DNA of 64,000 nt from GWE2-40-63 sp041664345. Its GTDB lineage: Bacteria; Bacteroidota; Bacteroidia; Bacteroidales; SZUA-534. Below, one piece after another: positions 1 through 7,243 of the stretch (positions are counted from its first letter, which is position 1; every line of letters begins with the position of its first letter). A model generated the notes under the pieces. That model searched no databases, was not told where the DNA came from, and was given only the letters and a program-made list of their open reading frames with translations. The stretch spans positions 12,885 to 76,884 of the forward strand of contig JBAYKX010000023.1 of assembly GCA_041664345.1 (NCBI GenBank), given 5' to 3'. The translations under genes and the position numbers were made by a program.

Positions 1-1127
1 TGCCCATTCATCCCATAGGCGAAATTAACCGAAAGGGATCTTTAGGAAGTTATTATGCCGTAAAAGATTACCAAAAAGTAAATCCAGAATATGGAACCAT
101 CGACGATTTTAAACAATTAGTAGATGCTGCACATGAATTGGGAATGTATGTAATTATTGATTGGGTTGCCAATCATACATCATGGGATAATTGGTTGATA
201 CAATCGCACCCCAATTGGTACACCCGCGATTCATTAGGAATAATAGTAGCTCCGGTAGCCGATTGGACCGATGTGGCTGACCTGAATTATGACGTGCCTG
301 AGCTTAGGGAATATATGACACAGAGCTTGGAATTTTGGGTTAATGAAGCAAACATCGATGGCTATCGCTGCGATGTGGCTGGTATGGTTCCTATTGATTT
401 TTGGTCATCGGTACGAATTCGTTTGGACTCAATTAAACCAGTATTTATGCTGGCAGAATGGGAATCGAATGAAGCAATGTGCGCCTTTGATATGGTTTAT
501 GGTTGGGATTTTCACCATATTATGAATCAAATTGCCCAGGGAAAGAAAGAAGTTTCTGCTTTGGATGCATATTTTGCAAAAATTGATTCCTTGTACGATG
601 CGGATGATTATTACATGTATTTCACATCGAACCACGATGAAAATTCATGGAGTGGAACCGAATTCGAACGGATGGGATCAGCTGCGCAAACCATGGCTGT
701 ATTGGCGGCAACAGTACCCGGTATGCCACTTATTTATTCAGGTCAGGAAGCAAAATTGGAGAAGCGTCTTAGTTTTTTTGAAAAAGATATCATTGATTGG
801 AAAAATTATGAATATCAGGATTTTTATAAAAAATTACTGACCTTGAAGCACGACCATAAAGCCCTTTGGAATGGGAACAGCGGAGGTTCTTTTGAACGGA
901 TTGCTACTAGCGACTCAAGTATTTACTCATTTAGCCGCAGTAAAGACGAGGATCAAGTAGTGGTGATTTTGAATTTATCGGCAAATGAAAAAAACGTTTC
1001 CTTACAGAATGAAAAGATAAAAGGTAATTACACGTCATTATTTACTCAGGAGAATATAGCCCTAAGCAGCGACAGAATTTTTAAATTGGAACCTTGGGGA
1101 TATTTGGTTTTAACCAAGAATAATTAA
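1..1127 (+). CDS. Alpha-amylase family GH13 glycoside hydrolase (5' end outside window)
   Basis: The C-terminal part of a GH13 retaining alpha-glucan hydrolase; the reading frame is open from base 3 and the N-terminus lies left of the window. Four classic GH13 regions are visible. Numbering from the codon at 138, these are region I DWVANH (8-13), region II GYRCDVAG with nucleophile Asp79, region III MLAEWE with acid/base Glu107, and region IV SNHDEN with His166-Asp167. After residue about 250 comes a small beta domain typical of the amylase C-terminal domain, ending LEPWGYLVLTKNN. All catalytic residues are present, so the enzyme should be active. It lies 40 bp upstream of a second GH13 gene on the same strand, which suggests a starch/maltodextrin operon. 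Exact specificity (amylase, maltogenic or cyclomaltodextrinase type) cannot be decided from the fragment. Confidence 0.93.
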   Translation, partial: PIHPIGEINRKGSLGSYYAVKDYQKVNPEYGTIDDFKQLVDAAHELGMYVIIDWVANHTSWDNWLIQSHPNWYTRDSLGIIVAPVADWTDVADLNYDVPELREYMTQSLEFWVNEANIDGYRCDVAGMVPIDFWSSVRIRLDSIKPVFMLAEWESNEAMCAFDMVYGWDFHHIMNQIAQGKKEVSALDAYFAKIDSLYDADDYYMYFTSNHDENSWSGTEFERMGSAAQTMAVLAATVPGMPLIYSGQEAKLEKRLSFFEKDIIDWKNYEYQDFYKKLLTLKHDHKALWNGNSGGSFERIATSDSSIYSFSRSKDEDQVVVILNLSANEKNVSLQNEKIKGNYTSLFTQENIALSSDRIFKLEPWGYLVLTKNN

Positions 1128-1167
1128 TTTCATTTATTGAGTTAGAATCGGCACTTAAAAAATCTTT

Positions 1168-3021
1168 ATGAAACGAGTTACCTTTTATTTAGTTGTTTTT
1201 ATTGCTTTTGCCTTTAATTTACAAGCAAAAATAACCTTGCAGCGTATTGAACCCATGAACTGGTGGGTTGGGATGAATAACCCCAATTTGCAACTGCTGG
1301 TTTATGGCGAGAATATCTCTCTTACCCAACCCACGCTTAATTATCAAGGGGTGCAAGTGAAGGAAATCCATAAAGTGGAGAATCCCAATTATTTATTTAT
1401 TGACCTCATGATTGGTGCCGAAACACAACCCGGAAAATTCACTATTGAATTTAAAGAAGGCAAAAAAAAGGTGGCTCAGTATGAATATGAATTAAAAGGC
1501 CGGAATACTAAGCCCAATATTCATAATGGTTTCAATGCTTCCGATGTTATTTATCTATTAATGCCCGACCGGTTTTCAAACGGTAATCCGGGAAACGATT
1601 CAACGATTAATACCCTTGAAAAAGCCAACCGGCAAAACCCCAATGGACGACATGGTGGAGATTTGCAAGGTGTAATCAATCATTTGGATTACATAACTGA
1701 AACCGGCTTTACTGCACTGTGGATGAATCCGTTTTTAGAGAATAATCAGGAAGAAACTACCTACCACGGATATGCCATATCGGACTTCTATAAAGTGGAT
1801 CCAAGGTATGGAACCAACGGGCAATTTGTTGAATTGGTTGATTTGGCTCACCAAAAACAGTTGAAAATCATCATGGACATGATATTTAACCATTGTGGAA
1901 GTGGTCATTGGTTTATCAAAGATATGCCCATGAGCAACTGGATACATCAGCATAATTCCTATTTCCGTTCCAATTTCAGGGCACCGGTAGTTTCTGATCC
2001 ATATTCTTCAGAATACGATAAAAACCAAATGCTAACCGGCTGGTTCGATACCAATATGCCCGATTTGGATCAGCGCAATCCTTACTTGGCAACCTATCTA
2101 ATTCAAAATACCATCTGGTGGATTGAATTTGCAGGGCTTGATGGCCTTCGTATTGATACACAACCGTATCCATACAAGGAATTTATAGCTGAGTGGGCAA
2201 AAGCAGTTATGGCACAATACCCAACGTTAAACATTGTGGGTGAAGCTTGGATTCAGCAAATACCCATTACAGCTTATTTCCAAGGAGGTGCTAAAAACAA
2301 AGATGGATACGATTCGCACATGAATAGTGTAACCGATTTCCCGATGCATGGAGCGTTAAACGAAGCATTCAATGAACGTGAAGGATGGAGCGAAGGAATG
2401 GCCAAGCTGTACAATATACTTGCGCAAGATTTCACCTATTCCAATTCACAAAATCTGCTTGTTTTTGCCGATAATCACGATTTAAACCGGTTTTATGAGT
2501 CGGTTGGCAAAGACCTGGACAAGTTTAAAATGGGGTTATCCTTTTTGTTGACTACGCGGGGCATTCCTCAGATTTATTATGGAACCGAAATACTAATGGA
2601 GGGTAAAGAAAACCAGGGACACGGATTCATCCGAAAGGATTTTCCGGGTGGTTGGGCAGGTGATACCATCAACGCTTTCACTCAAACAGGATTGACTGCC
2701 GAACAATTGGATGCTTACCAGTATGTTAAAAAATTATTGAATTGGCGTAAAAATAGTGAAACAATACATACTGGTAAATTGAAGCATTTTCTGCCCGATG
2801 ATGGGGTTTATGTTACCTTCCGTTATACCGATAATCAGGCAGTGATGATTGTTTTAAACAATAGCGACACGAACTCCAAAAGTTTAAAAACAGAACGGTT
2901 TAAGGAAATACTGAATGGATTTCATTCGGGTAAAGAAGTAATAACCGGAACAGTGTATGAAACCCTTGATTTGATTGAAGTGCCGGCTAAATCGGCTTTA
3001 ATTATAGAGCTTAGCAAATAG
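1168..3021 (+). CDS. Secreted GH13 neopullulanase/cyclomaltodextrinase-type alpha-glucosidase (SusA-like)
   Basis: A 617-residue exported alpha-glucan hydrolase. Residues 1-20 form a Sec signal peptide ending NLQAK. Residues about 22-110 (WWVGMNNPNLQLLVYG) look like the N-terminal domain of cyclomaltodextrinases. The GH13 barrel follows: MDMIFNHCG (236-243), GLDGLRIDT with nucleophile Asp330, IVGEAW with acid/base Glu359, and FADNHDLNR with His437-Asp438. The C-terminal beta domain ends at about 615. Architecture and length match SusA-like periplasmic neopullulanases of Bacteroidota, which cut imported malto-oligosaccharides; this role is inferred from the family. The gene follows another GH13 gene by 40 bp and ends before a strong bidirectional terminator. 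No susCD or MalR-like regulator is next to the pair inside the window. Confidence 0.93.
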   Translation: MKRVTFYLVVFIAFAFNLQAKITLQRIEPMNWWVGMNNPNLQLLVYGENISLTQPTLNYQGVQVKEIHKVENPNYLFIDLMIGAETQPGKFTIEFKEGKKKVAQYEYELKGRNTKPNIHNGFNASDVIYLLMPDRFSNGNPGNDSTINTLEKANRQNPNGRHGGDLQGVINHLDYITETGFTALWMNPFLENNQEETTYHGYAISDFYKVDPRYGTNGQFVELVDLAHQKQLKIIMDMIFNHCGSGHWFIKDMPMSNWIHQHNSYFRSNFRAPVVSDPYSSEYDKNQMLTGWFDTNMPDLDQRNPYLATYLIQNTIWWIEFAGLDGLRIDTQPYPYKEFIAEWAKAVMAQYPTLNIVGEAWIQQIPITAYFQGGAKNKDGYDSHMNSVTDFPMHGALNEAFNEREGWSEGMAKLYNILAQDFTYSNSQNLLVFADNHDLNRFYESVGKDLDKFKMGLSFLLTTRGIPQIYYGTEILMEGKENQGHGFIRKDFPGGWAGDTINAFTQTGLTAEQLDAYQYVKKLLNWRKNSETIHTGKLKHFLPDDGVYVTFRYTDNQAVMIVLNNSDTNSKSLKTERFKEILNGFHSGKEVITGTVYETLDLIEVPAKSALIIELSK

Positions 3022-3240
3022 TACTTCTTAGAAATTCCGGTGAAATCACTTTGTTATTCGCCATCGCACATGAAAACGCTTCGCTAAGTTCGTTAAGTTG
3101 CATCGCGTGGCTTGCAGTTTTCTATTTTACCAATATATGGCATTACAGAATAAACTTAATAATTTTTTAAGCCAAACGAGGGGACTCGTGCGGCAGCAAT
3201 GGGTAGCGAGGGTTTTTTATAACTTTACAAACCGTAATAA

Positions 3241-3279
3241 AAAAAAAGAGGTTACCATTTAAAGTAACCTCTTTTTTTT
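3241..3279. terminator. Bidirectional intrinsic terminator
   Basis: A perfect stem of 15 bp (AAAAAAAGAGGTTAC pairing with GTAACCTCTTTTTTT, loop of 8) lies between the converging GH13 gene (+) and the arsR-type gene (-). It has A and T tracts on both sides, so it can act in both directions. The 200 bp to its left hold a small ACGAG/CTCGT hairpin but no gene. Confidence 0.85.
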
Positions 3280-3294
3280 ACAACAACTAACCAA

Positions 3295-3600
3295 CTAACA
3301 TTGAAAAAAACTATTTAATAAAACTTGAACTTGCGAATAAGCTTGTTTATTTAGCGAATAAATAGTTTTTGGGGGCATATCCAATCCATGAATCAAACGT
3401 ACTTTCCTTAATTCTTTTAAGTGCTGCGATACGGTAGATTGCGCCAAAGGCAATTGGCTAACCAGGTCATTGCAGGTGCAATCCTTCTTGAATAGAAGTT
3501 CTAGAATGGCAATTCGTGCAGGATGACCAATAGCTCGGGCTACTTTCGAAACCTCTAATTGTGAAATGGAATAACTCGATAAGGAAGATGAAAAACCCAT
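3295..3600 (-). CDS. ArsR/SmtB-family winged-helix transcriptional regulator
   Basis: A 101-residue winged-helix repressor. The segment ARAIGHPARIAILELL (about 22-37) followed by CNDLVSQLPLAQSTVSQHL is the ArsR helix-turn-helix. The dimer wing (IHGLDMPPKTIYSLN) comes next. Metal-sensing ArsR proteins use Cys/His pairs; here DCTCND has two cysteines at the start of the DNA-binding region, compatible with but not proof of thiol or metal sensing. Many Bacteroidota relatives sense redox or have no ligand. The gene stands alone, converging on the GH13 gene across a terminator. A perfect 8-bp inverted repeat just upstream of the start codon suggests autoregulation. The target pathway is not visible in the neighbourhood. 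Confidence 0.88.
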   Translation of the reverse strand: MGFSSSLSSYSISQLEVSKVARAIGHPARIAILELLFKKDCTCNDLVSQLPLAQSTVSQHLKELRKVRLIHGLDMPPKTIYSLNKQAYSQVQVLLNSFFQC

Positions 3601-3602
3601 GA

Positions 3603-3633
3603 TGCAATCATTTTAAGGTATTAATTGATTGCA
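3603..3633 (-). promoter_or_regulatory. Inverted-repeat operator upstream of the ArsR-family gene
   Basis: TGCAATCA (3603-3610) and TGATTGCA (3626-3633) form a perfect 8-bp inverted repeat with a 15-bp spacer, starting 3 bp upstream of the regulator's ATG. On the minus strand a TAATATTG sequence, one mismatch from the Bacteroidota -7 consensus TAnnTTTG, overlaps its distal arm. The position and symmetry fit an autoregulatory operator for the winged-helix protein; binding itself is inference. Confidence 0.5.
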
Positions 3634-3744
3634 ATATTACGATAAACCAATTTTAAAGATTTTGTGAATGTATATTTGGTGCGAACATTTTCACAAATGG
3701 ATGAAATGACTTCAAATGCGGTATAATTGCATTGCCTGACTGTG

Positions 3745-4500
3745 CTACTTTTTATGTTGTACCATGGTGGACATAATTTCCAGAAATTGGTTCTTCTTCC
3801 TGCGGGAAAGGAAAGCAACAGAACCATCATCCATAATTATTTCATTCCCTAAGCGGTTAATTTTTTTTACATGAAGCAAGTTTATAAGGTGCGATTGGTG
3901 AGGCCGGTAAAAAGGATGATCTTCCAGTAAACTCTCAAATTCGCCCAAATTTTTTGAAACCACCAATTCTGTTTGATCCAAAAATTTTAACGTGGAATAA
4001 CTTCCTTCGGCTAATATCTGCACAATGTCCGATATATTAACAAATTCAATACTTTCCGAAGTGGAAAGGGCAATTTTGTCCGGCTTACTGTTTTTAACAT
4101 TGTCGAGCAAAAGGTTTATTTTGTCTTCCACTTTTTGATTGGTATTTGAACGGTGGATTTTTGACACAGCGGTAACCAGTTCGTCAATATCAATAGGCTT
4201 TAAGATGTAATCTAAGGCTGAATATTTAAAGGCTTTTATGGCATATTGGTTGTAAGCAGTTACAAAAATTACGTTGAAGTTCCGGTTAGGAAGTCCTTCA
4301 AGTACATCGAAACCAGTTCCTCCGGGCATTTCAATATCCAAAAAAACAATATCCGGTTCAACGGTTGGAATTAGTTTAATAGCCTCATTAGCAGAGTTTG
4401 CGGTTCCACTAATAACAATATCGGAAAAATGCTCTTGAATAATTAATTTTATTGATTCAATGGCATCTTGCTCATCATCAACAATAACTACTTTATACAT
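3745..4500 (-). CDS. LytTR-family two-component response regulator
   Basis: A 251-residue AlgR/LytR-type response regulator. The N-terminal receiver domain (1-120) has the acidic pocket Asp8/Asp9, phosphoacceptor Asp55 in FLDIEMPG, Thr81 and Lys101 in the usual places. A linker of about 20 residues leads to a LytTR DNA-binding domain (about 145-245) with the RPHQSHLINLLHVKKI segment. LytTR regulators in Bacteroidota usually sit beside a LytS/YehU-type sensor kinase; none is encoded on either side here, so it is an orphan within this window. A 172-bp inverted-repeat element lies 92-263 bp upstream of the start and could carry or displace its promoter. Downstream bases 3601-3744 hold no gene other than the ArsR leader. 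Confidence 0.92.
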   Translation of the reverse strand: MYKVVIVDDEQDAIESIKLIIQEHFSDIVISGTANSANEAIKLIPTVEPDIVFLDIEMPGGTGFDVLEGLPNRNFNVIFVTAYNQYAIKAFKYSALDYILKPIDIDELVTAVSKIHRSNTNQKVEDKINLLLDNVKNSKPDKIALSTSESIEFVNISDIVQILAEGSYSTLKFLDQTELVVSKNLGEFESLLEDHPFYRPHQSHLINLLHVKKINRLGNEIIMDDGSVAFLSRRKKNQFLEIMSTMVQHKK

Positions 4501-4591
4501 ATATTTACCCTAAAAAAACACCCCTTTGCAGAATCAAACCCTGCAATTCAAATATACATTTTATTCCAGAATATCTTCTTTTTATTTTTTA

Positions 4592-4763
4592 CCTAAGTTG
4601 AGCGATTTGACCCCGAGTCCTCGGGGGAAAAAACGCTTTACTTAGGTATAACCCCGACCTAGAAATTGTTACAACATACCAAACAAATGGACAGCATAAA
4701 GTAAATTACTTACAATTTCTTAGTCGATTGAGTGATTTGCCCTTCCAAATCGCTCAATTTGGG
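4592..4763 (-). repeat. MITE-like inverted-repeat element, family A, copy 1
   Basis: On the minus strand this reads CCCAAATTGAGCGATTTGG at one end and CAAATCGCTCAACTTAGG at the other, so its ends are imperfect terminal inverted repeats. Inside are ATTGAGCGATTTG paired with CAAATCACTCAAT, and a variable stem CCCCGAG/CTCGGGG. A second copy lies in opposite orientation at 40,649-40,811. The right end overlaps the last 14 codons and stop of rsmI. The two copies match over nearly their whole length except the variable stem and a central stretch. No coding capacity. Confidence 0.85.
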
Positions 4764-5439
4764 TCTTATTATTAAAACCTTCTACAACAAGAACAATTTC
4801 ACCTTTTATGGTTTTTTGTGAAAAATGTTCAATGGCTTGCGAAAAAGTTCCCCGATAGTTTTCTTCGTGCAATTTCGAAAGCTCCCGGCTTACACATACA
4901 TTCCGCTCCTCTTTAAAAAAGTCTTTTAATTGCTGAAGTGTTTTAATAAGCCTATGGGGTGATTCATAAAACACCATTGTTCTGGGTTCAAATACCAGCC
5001 CCTCAATTCTTTTTTGACGGCCTTTTTTCTGTGGCAAAAAACCTTCAAAAGTAAAACGGTCGTTGGGTAACCCGGAATTGACTATTGCTGGAATTAATGC
5101 TGTTGCTCCGGGCAGACATTCAACATCAATCTCCTTTTCGATGCAGTGTTTCACAATTAAATAGCCCGGGTCGGAAATGCCTGGTGTTCCGGCATCGCTG
5201 GTCAAAGCTACTGAATTGCTTGCAGCAATGCGTTGGATCAAATTTTCGAGCTGTTTGTGCTCGTTAAATTTATGATAAGGAAATAATTTGCTTTGTATCT
5301 CAAAATGTTTCAATAAAAAGCCGGTGGTACGGGTATCTTCGGCAAGTATAAAATCAACCGAGCGCAGCACATTCAAAGCCCTGAGCGTTATATCTTCAAG
5401 ATTACCGATGGGCGTGGGAACAATATAAAGTTTGGGCAT
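4720..5439 (-). CDS. rsmI: 16S rRNA (cytidine(1402)-2'-O)-methyltransferase
   Basis: A tetrapyrrole-methylase-fold SAM enzyme that 2'-O-methylates C1402 in the ribosomal P site. Signature segments are IVPTPIGNLEDITLRAL (about 5-21), AEDTRTTGFLLKHF, PYHKFNEH and SDAGTPGISDPGYLIV, all diagnostic of RsmI. The length of 239 residues is within the family range. The last 14 residues (TQIERFGRANHSID) and the stop codon are encoded by a dispersed repeat element, so the native C-terminus appears to have been replaced or extended by insertion; the catalytic fold ends before this. The gene lies 10 bp from the stop of a conserved hypothetical gene upstream on the same strand, so the two are probably cotranscribed. 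Confidence 0.95.
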   Translation of the reverse strand: MPKLYIVPTPIGNLEDITLRALNVLRSVDFILAEDTRTTGFLLKHFEIQSKLFPYHKFNEHKQLENLIQRIAASNSVALTSDAGTPGISDPGYLIVKHCIEKEIDVECLPGATALIPAIVNSGLPNDRFTFEGFLPQKKGRQKRIEGLVFEPRTMVFYESPHRLIKTLQQLKDFFKEERNVCVSRELSKLHEENYRGTFSQAIEHFSQKTIKGEIVLVVEGFNNKTQIERFGRANHSID

Positions 5440-5449
5440 ACGTAATCAA

Positions 5450-6445
5450 TTAATGGGCAAAACGGCGGAAAACCAATTCCAGAAAACTTATGGTACTTTT
5501 TTGTTTTTGATCCCAAGTAAAGTTGGTGAACAAATAAGCTAACGCTTCGTCCAAATCGGACGACTGATTGAGTACATCTATCGTTTTTTCGAATTGCATT
5601 TTATTTTTATTAAACAATTCATTGGTAAACCAAATGCGATCGTTGAGCTTTATGGCCGATTTTAAGTTTCGGATAGGACTGTCTTTCAGCGCGGAAGCCA
5701 GATTTTTATTGTTTTTTATCCCTATTAACGTATCGTTTAATGAGGGAGTTAGCTTCTGAAACTTATCTGCAACGATTCCCGATTTTTTATGAGAATCCTT
5801 TTCATCCGAGGCGGGTTCTTCCTTTTGGGGCAAATCAGATGGCATCGAGCCGTCAAGCTGCTTTTCCTCATTATTGTGGGGTTCAGGAGTGGTTATTTCA
5901 TTCAGCGATTCGCTAGAATAAGCGGCAACTTCCATTGAATCTTCGGGCAATATTAGTATGGGTTCTTCAGGAACAATGGTTTCATGGAAGGTATCCGTTA
6001 AAACCGGTTCAGAATCAATTACTGGTGCAATTATTTCTTGTATTGGTTGAATTGAATTTGGTTCTATTTCAGCCAGTTCTATTTCGGGCTCTGTATTTTG
6101 AATTGTCGAATCTATTATATCTTTAACCGTATTAATTTCCACTAATTCAATTACTTCAGCAGTGGATTTTACATCGTGATTTTTGGTTTCACGGTTATCG
6201 GATACTATTATTTTAGCAATTGCAGGACTCAATGGCAACTCGTCCAAATCGTTTGCAACAGGAATGGTAATGGAATCGTCATTTTTCTTTAAAAGCAACA
6301 ATTGGCCATATATATCTTTTGTTTTCGATAGTGCCATATCCACCTCAAACGCAGGAATTTCGCCTTCTTTCGAAAACTCACTTACAATATCCGTTAGAAT
6401 TGTTAATTCTTTGTTGATGATTTTTACCAGACTTTTCTTATTCAT
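5450..6445 (-). CDS. Conserved hypothetical protein with acidic linker and C-terminal helical domain
   Basis: The best start is the ATG at 6445 (MNKKSLVKIINKELTI); an in-frame ATG 36 bp upstream would add an unlikely tail. The resulting protein of about 331 residues has no signal peptide. An N-terminal helical segment (about 1-60) is followed by a long, acidic, proline/glutamate-rich low-complexity stretch (about 80-230). A C-terminal helical domain (about 240-331) includes LNDRIWFTNELFNKNK and DEALAYLFTNFTWD. I do not recognise a catalytic family; proteins of this layout occur in Bacteroidota as uncharacterised neighbours of tdk/rsmI. It is transcribed away from tdk and directly upstream of rsmI with a 10-bp gap. 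Function unknown; the C-terminal domain is probably the conserved working part. Confidence 0.7.
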   Translation of the reverse strand: MNKKSLVKIINKELTILTDIVSEFSKEGEIPAFEVDMALSKTKDIYGQLLLLKKNDDSITIPVANDLDELPLSPAIAKIIVSDNRETKNHDVKSTAEVIELVEINTVKDIIDSTIQNTEPEIELAEIEPNSIQPIQEIIAPVIDSEPVLTDTFHETIVPEEPILILPEDSMEVAAYSSESLNEITTPEPHNNEEKQLDGSMPSDLPQKEEPASDEKDSHKKSGIVADKFQKLTPSLNDTLIGIKNNKNLASALKDSPIRNLKSAIKLNDRIWFTNELFNKNKMQFEKTIDVLNQSSDLDEALAYLFTNFTWDQKQKSTISFLELVFRRFAH

Positions 6446-6581
6446 AACCCGGGATTGTTTTTTATTTGCAAAAGTAATCATTGTATTAAACGTGCCTAAA
6501 AATAATTTAAGTATAATTGTGAATACTTTCTTACTGACACTAAATACTGTATTTCAAACACAATAAGGCAAAAATATAACC

Positions 6582-7157
6582 ATGTTTCTTGAAAAGAACA
6601 ACAAAATAGTAAAAAAAGGATGGATTGAAGTAGTTTGCGGTTCTATGTTTTCAGGTAAAACCGAGGAGCTGATTCGCCGTATGAAGCGGGCAAAAATTGC
6701 TAAACAGAAAGTGGAGATTTTTAAACCTAAAATTGATACCCGCTATTCCGAAGTTCAAGTAGTTTCGCACGACGAAAATGCGATAATGTCAACGCCGGTT
6801 GATAGCCCACGAACTATTTTACTTTTAGCAACCGATGTTGAAGTGGTAGGGATTGATGAAGCCCAATTTTTTGATGATGGATTGGTTGAGGTTTGTAATG
6901 AGTTGGCAAACCGTGGCATTCGGGTAATTGTAGCCGGATTGGATATGGATTTCAGAGGGAATCCTTTTGGACCCATTCCAAAATTAATGGCCACAGCCGA
7001 ATATGTTACCAAGGTTCATGCTATTTGTGTAAAATGTGGCGATTTGGCGCACCATTCGCACCGGTTATCGGAAAACGACAAGCTTGTGGTGTTAGGAGAA
7101 TTAGATATTTACGAGCCTATATGCCGCGATTGTTTTCAAAAAGCTATTGGAAAATAG
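6582..7157 (+). CDS. tdk: Thymidine kinase (type II)
   Basis: Phosphorylates thymidine to dTMP in the pyrimidine salvage pathway, in the cytosol. The P-loop GSMFSGKTEE (about 20-29), the DEAQFFDD segment containing the Walker-B Asp and catalytic Glu, and the lasso-domain zinc ligands (Cys in CVKCGD and CRDC near the C-terminus) are all present. At 191 residues it has the usual length of bacterial type II enzymes. The start at 6582 is preceded by an AT-rich leader; an alternative at the SMFSG region is impossible because the P-loop would be lost. It is divergent from the hypothetical gene on the left and 86 bp before a sensor phosphatase gene on the right. Confidence 0.97.
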   Translation: MFLEKNNKIVKKGWIEVVCGSMFSGKTEELIRRMKRAKIAKQKVEIFKPKIDTRYSEVQVVSHDENAIMSTPVDSPRTILLLATDVEVVGIDEAQFFDDGLVEVCNELANRGIRVIVAGLDMDFRGNPFGPIPKLMATAEYVTKVHAICVKCGDLAHHSHRLSENDKLVVLGELDIYEPICRDCFQKAIGK

Positions 7158-7243
7158 TTTCAGAAATCACATTTTAGGTTCCTAAATGCTGTAATACATC
7201 CCCGTTTTTAGTATATTCACCATTCAATTTAATAGGTTGTTGC

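Noticed and set aside
4592..4763. Riboswitch or leader RNA for the LytTR gene
   Set aside because: The same sequence occurs at 40.65 kb in a different context and overlaps rsmI coding sequence, so it is a dispersed element; a regulatory role could still be secondary.
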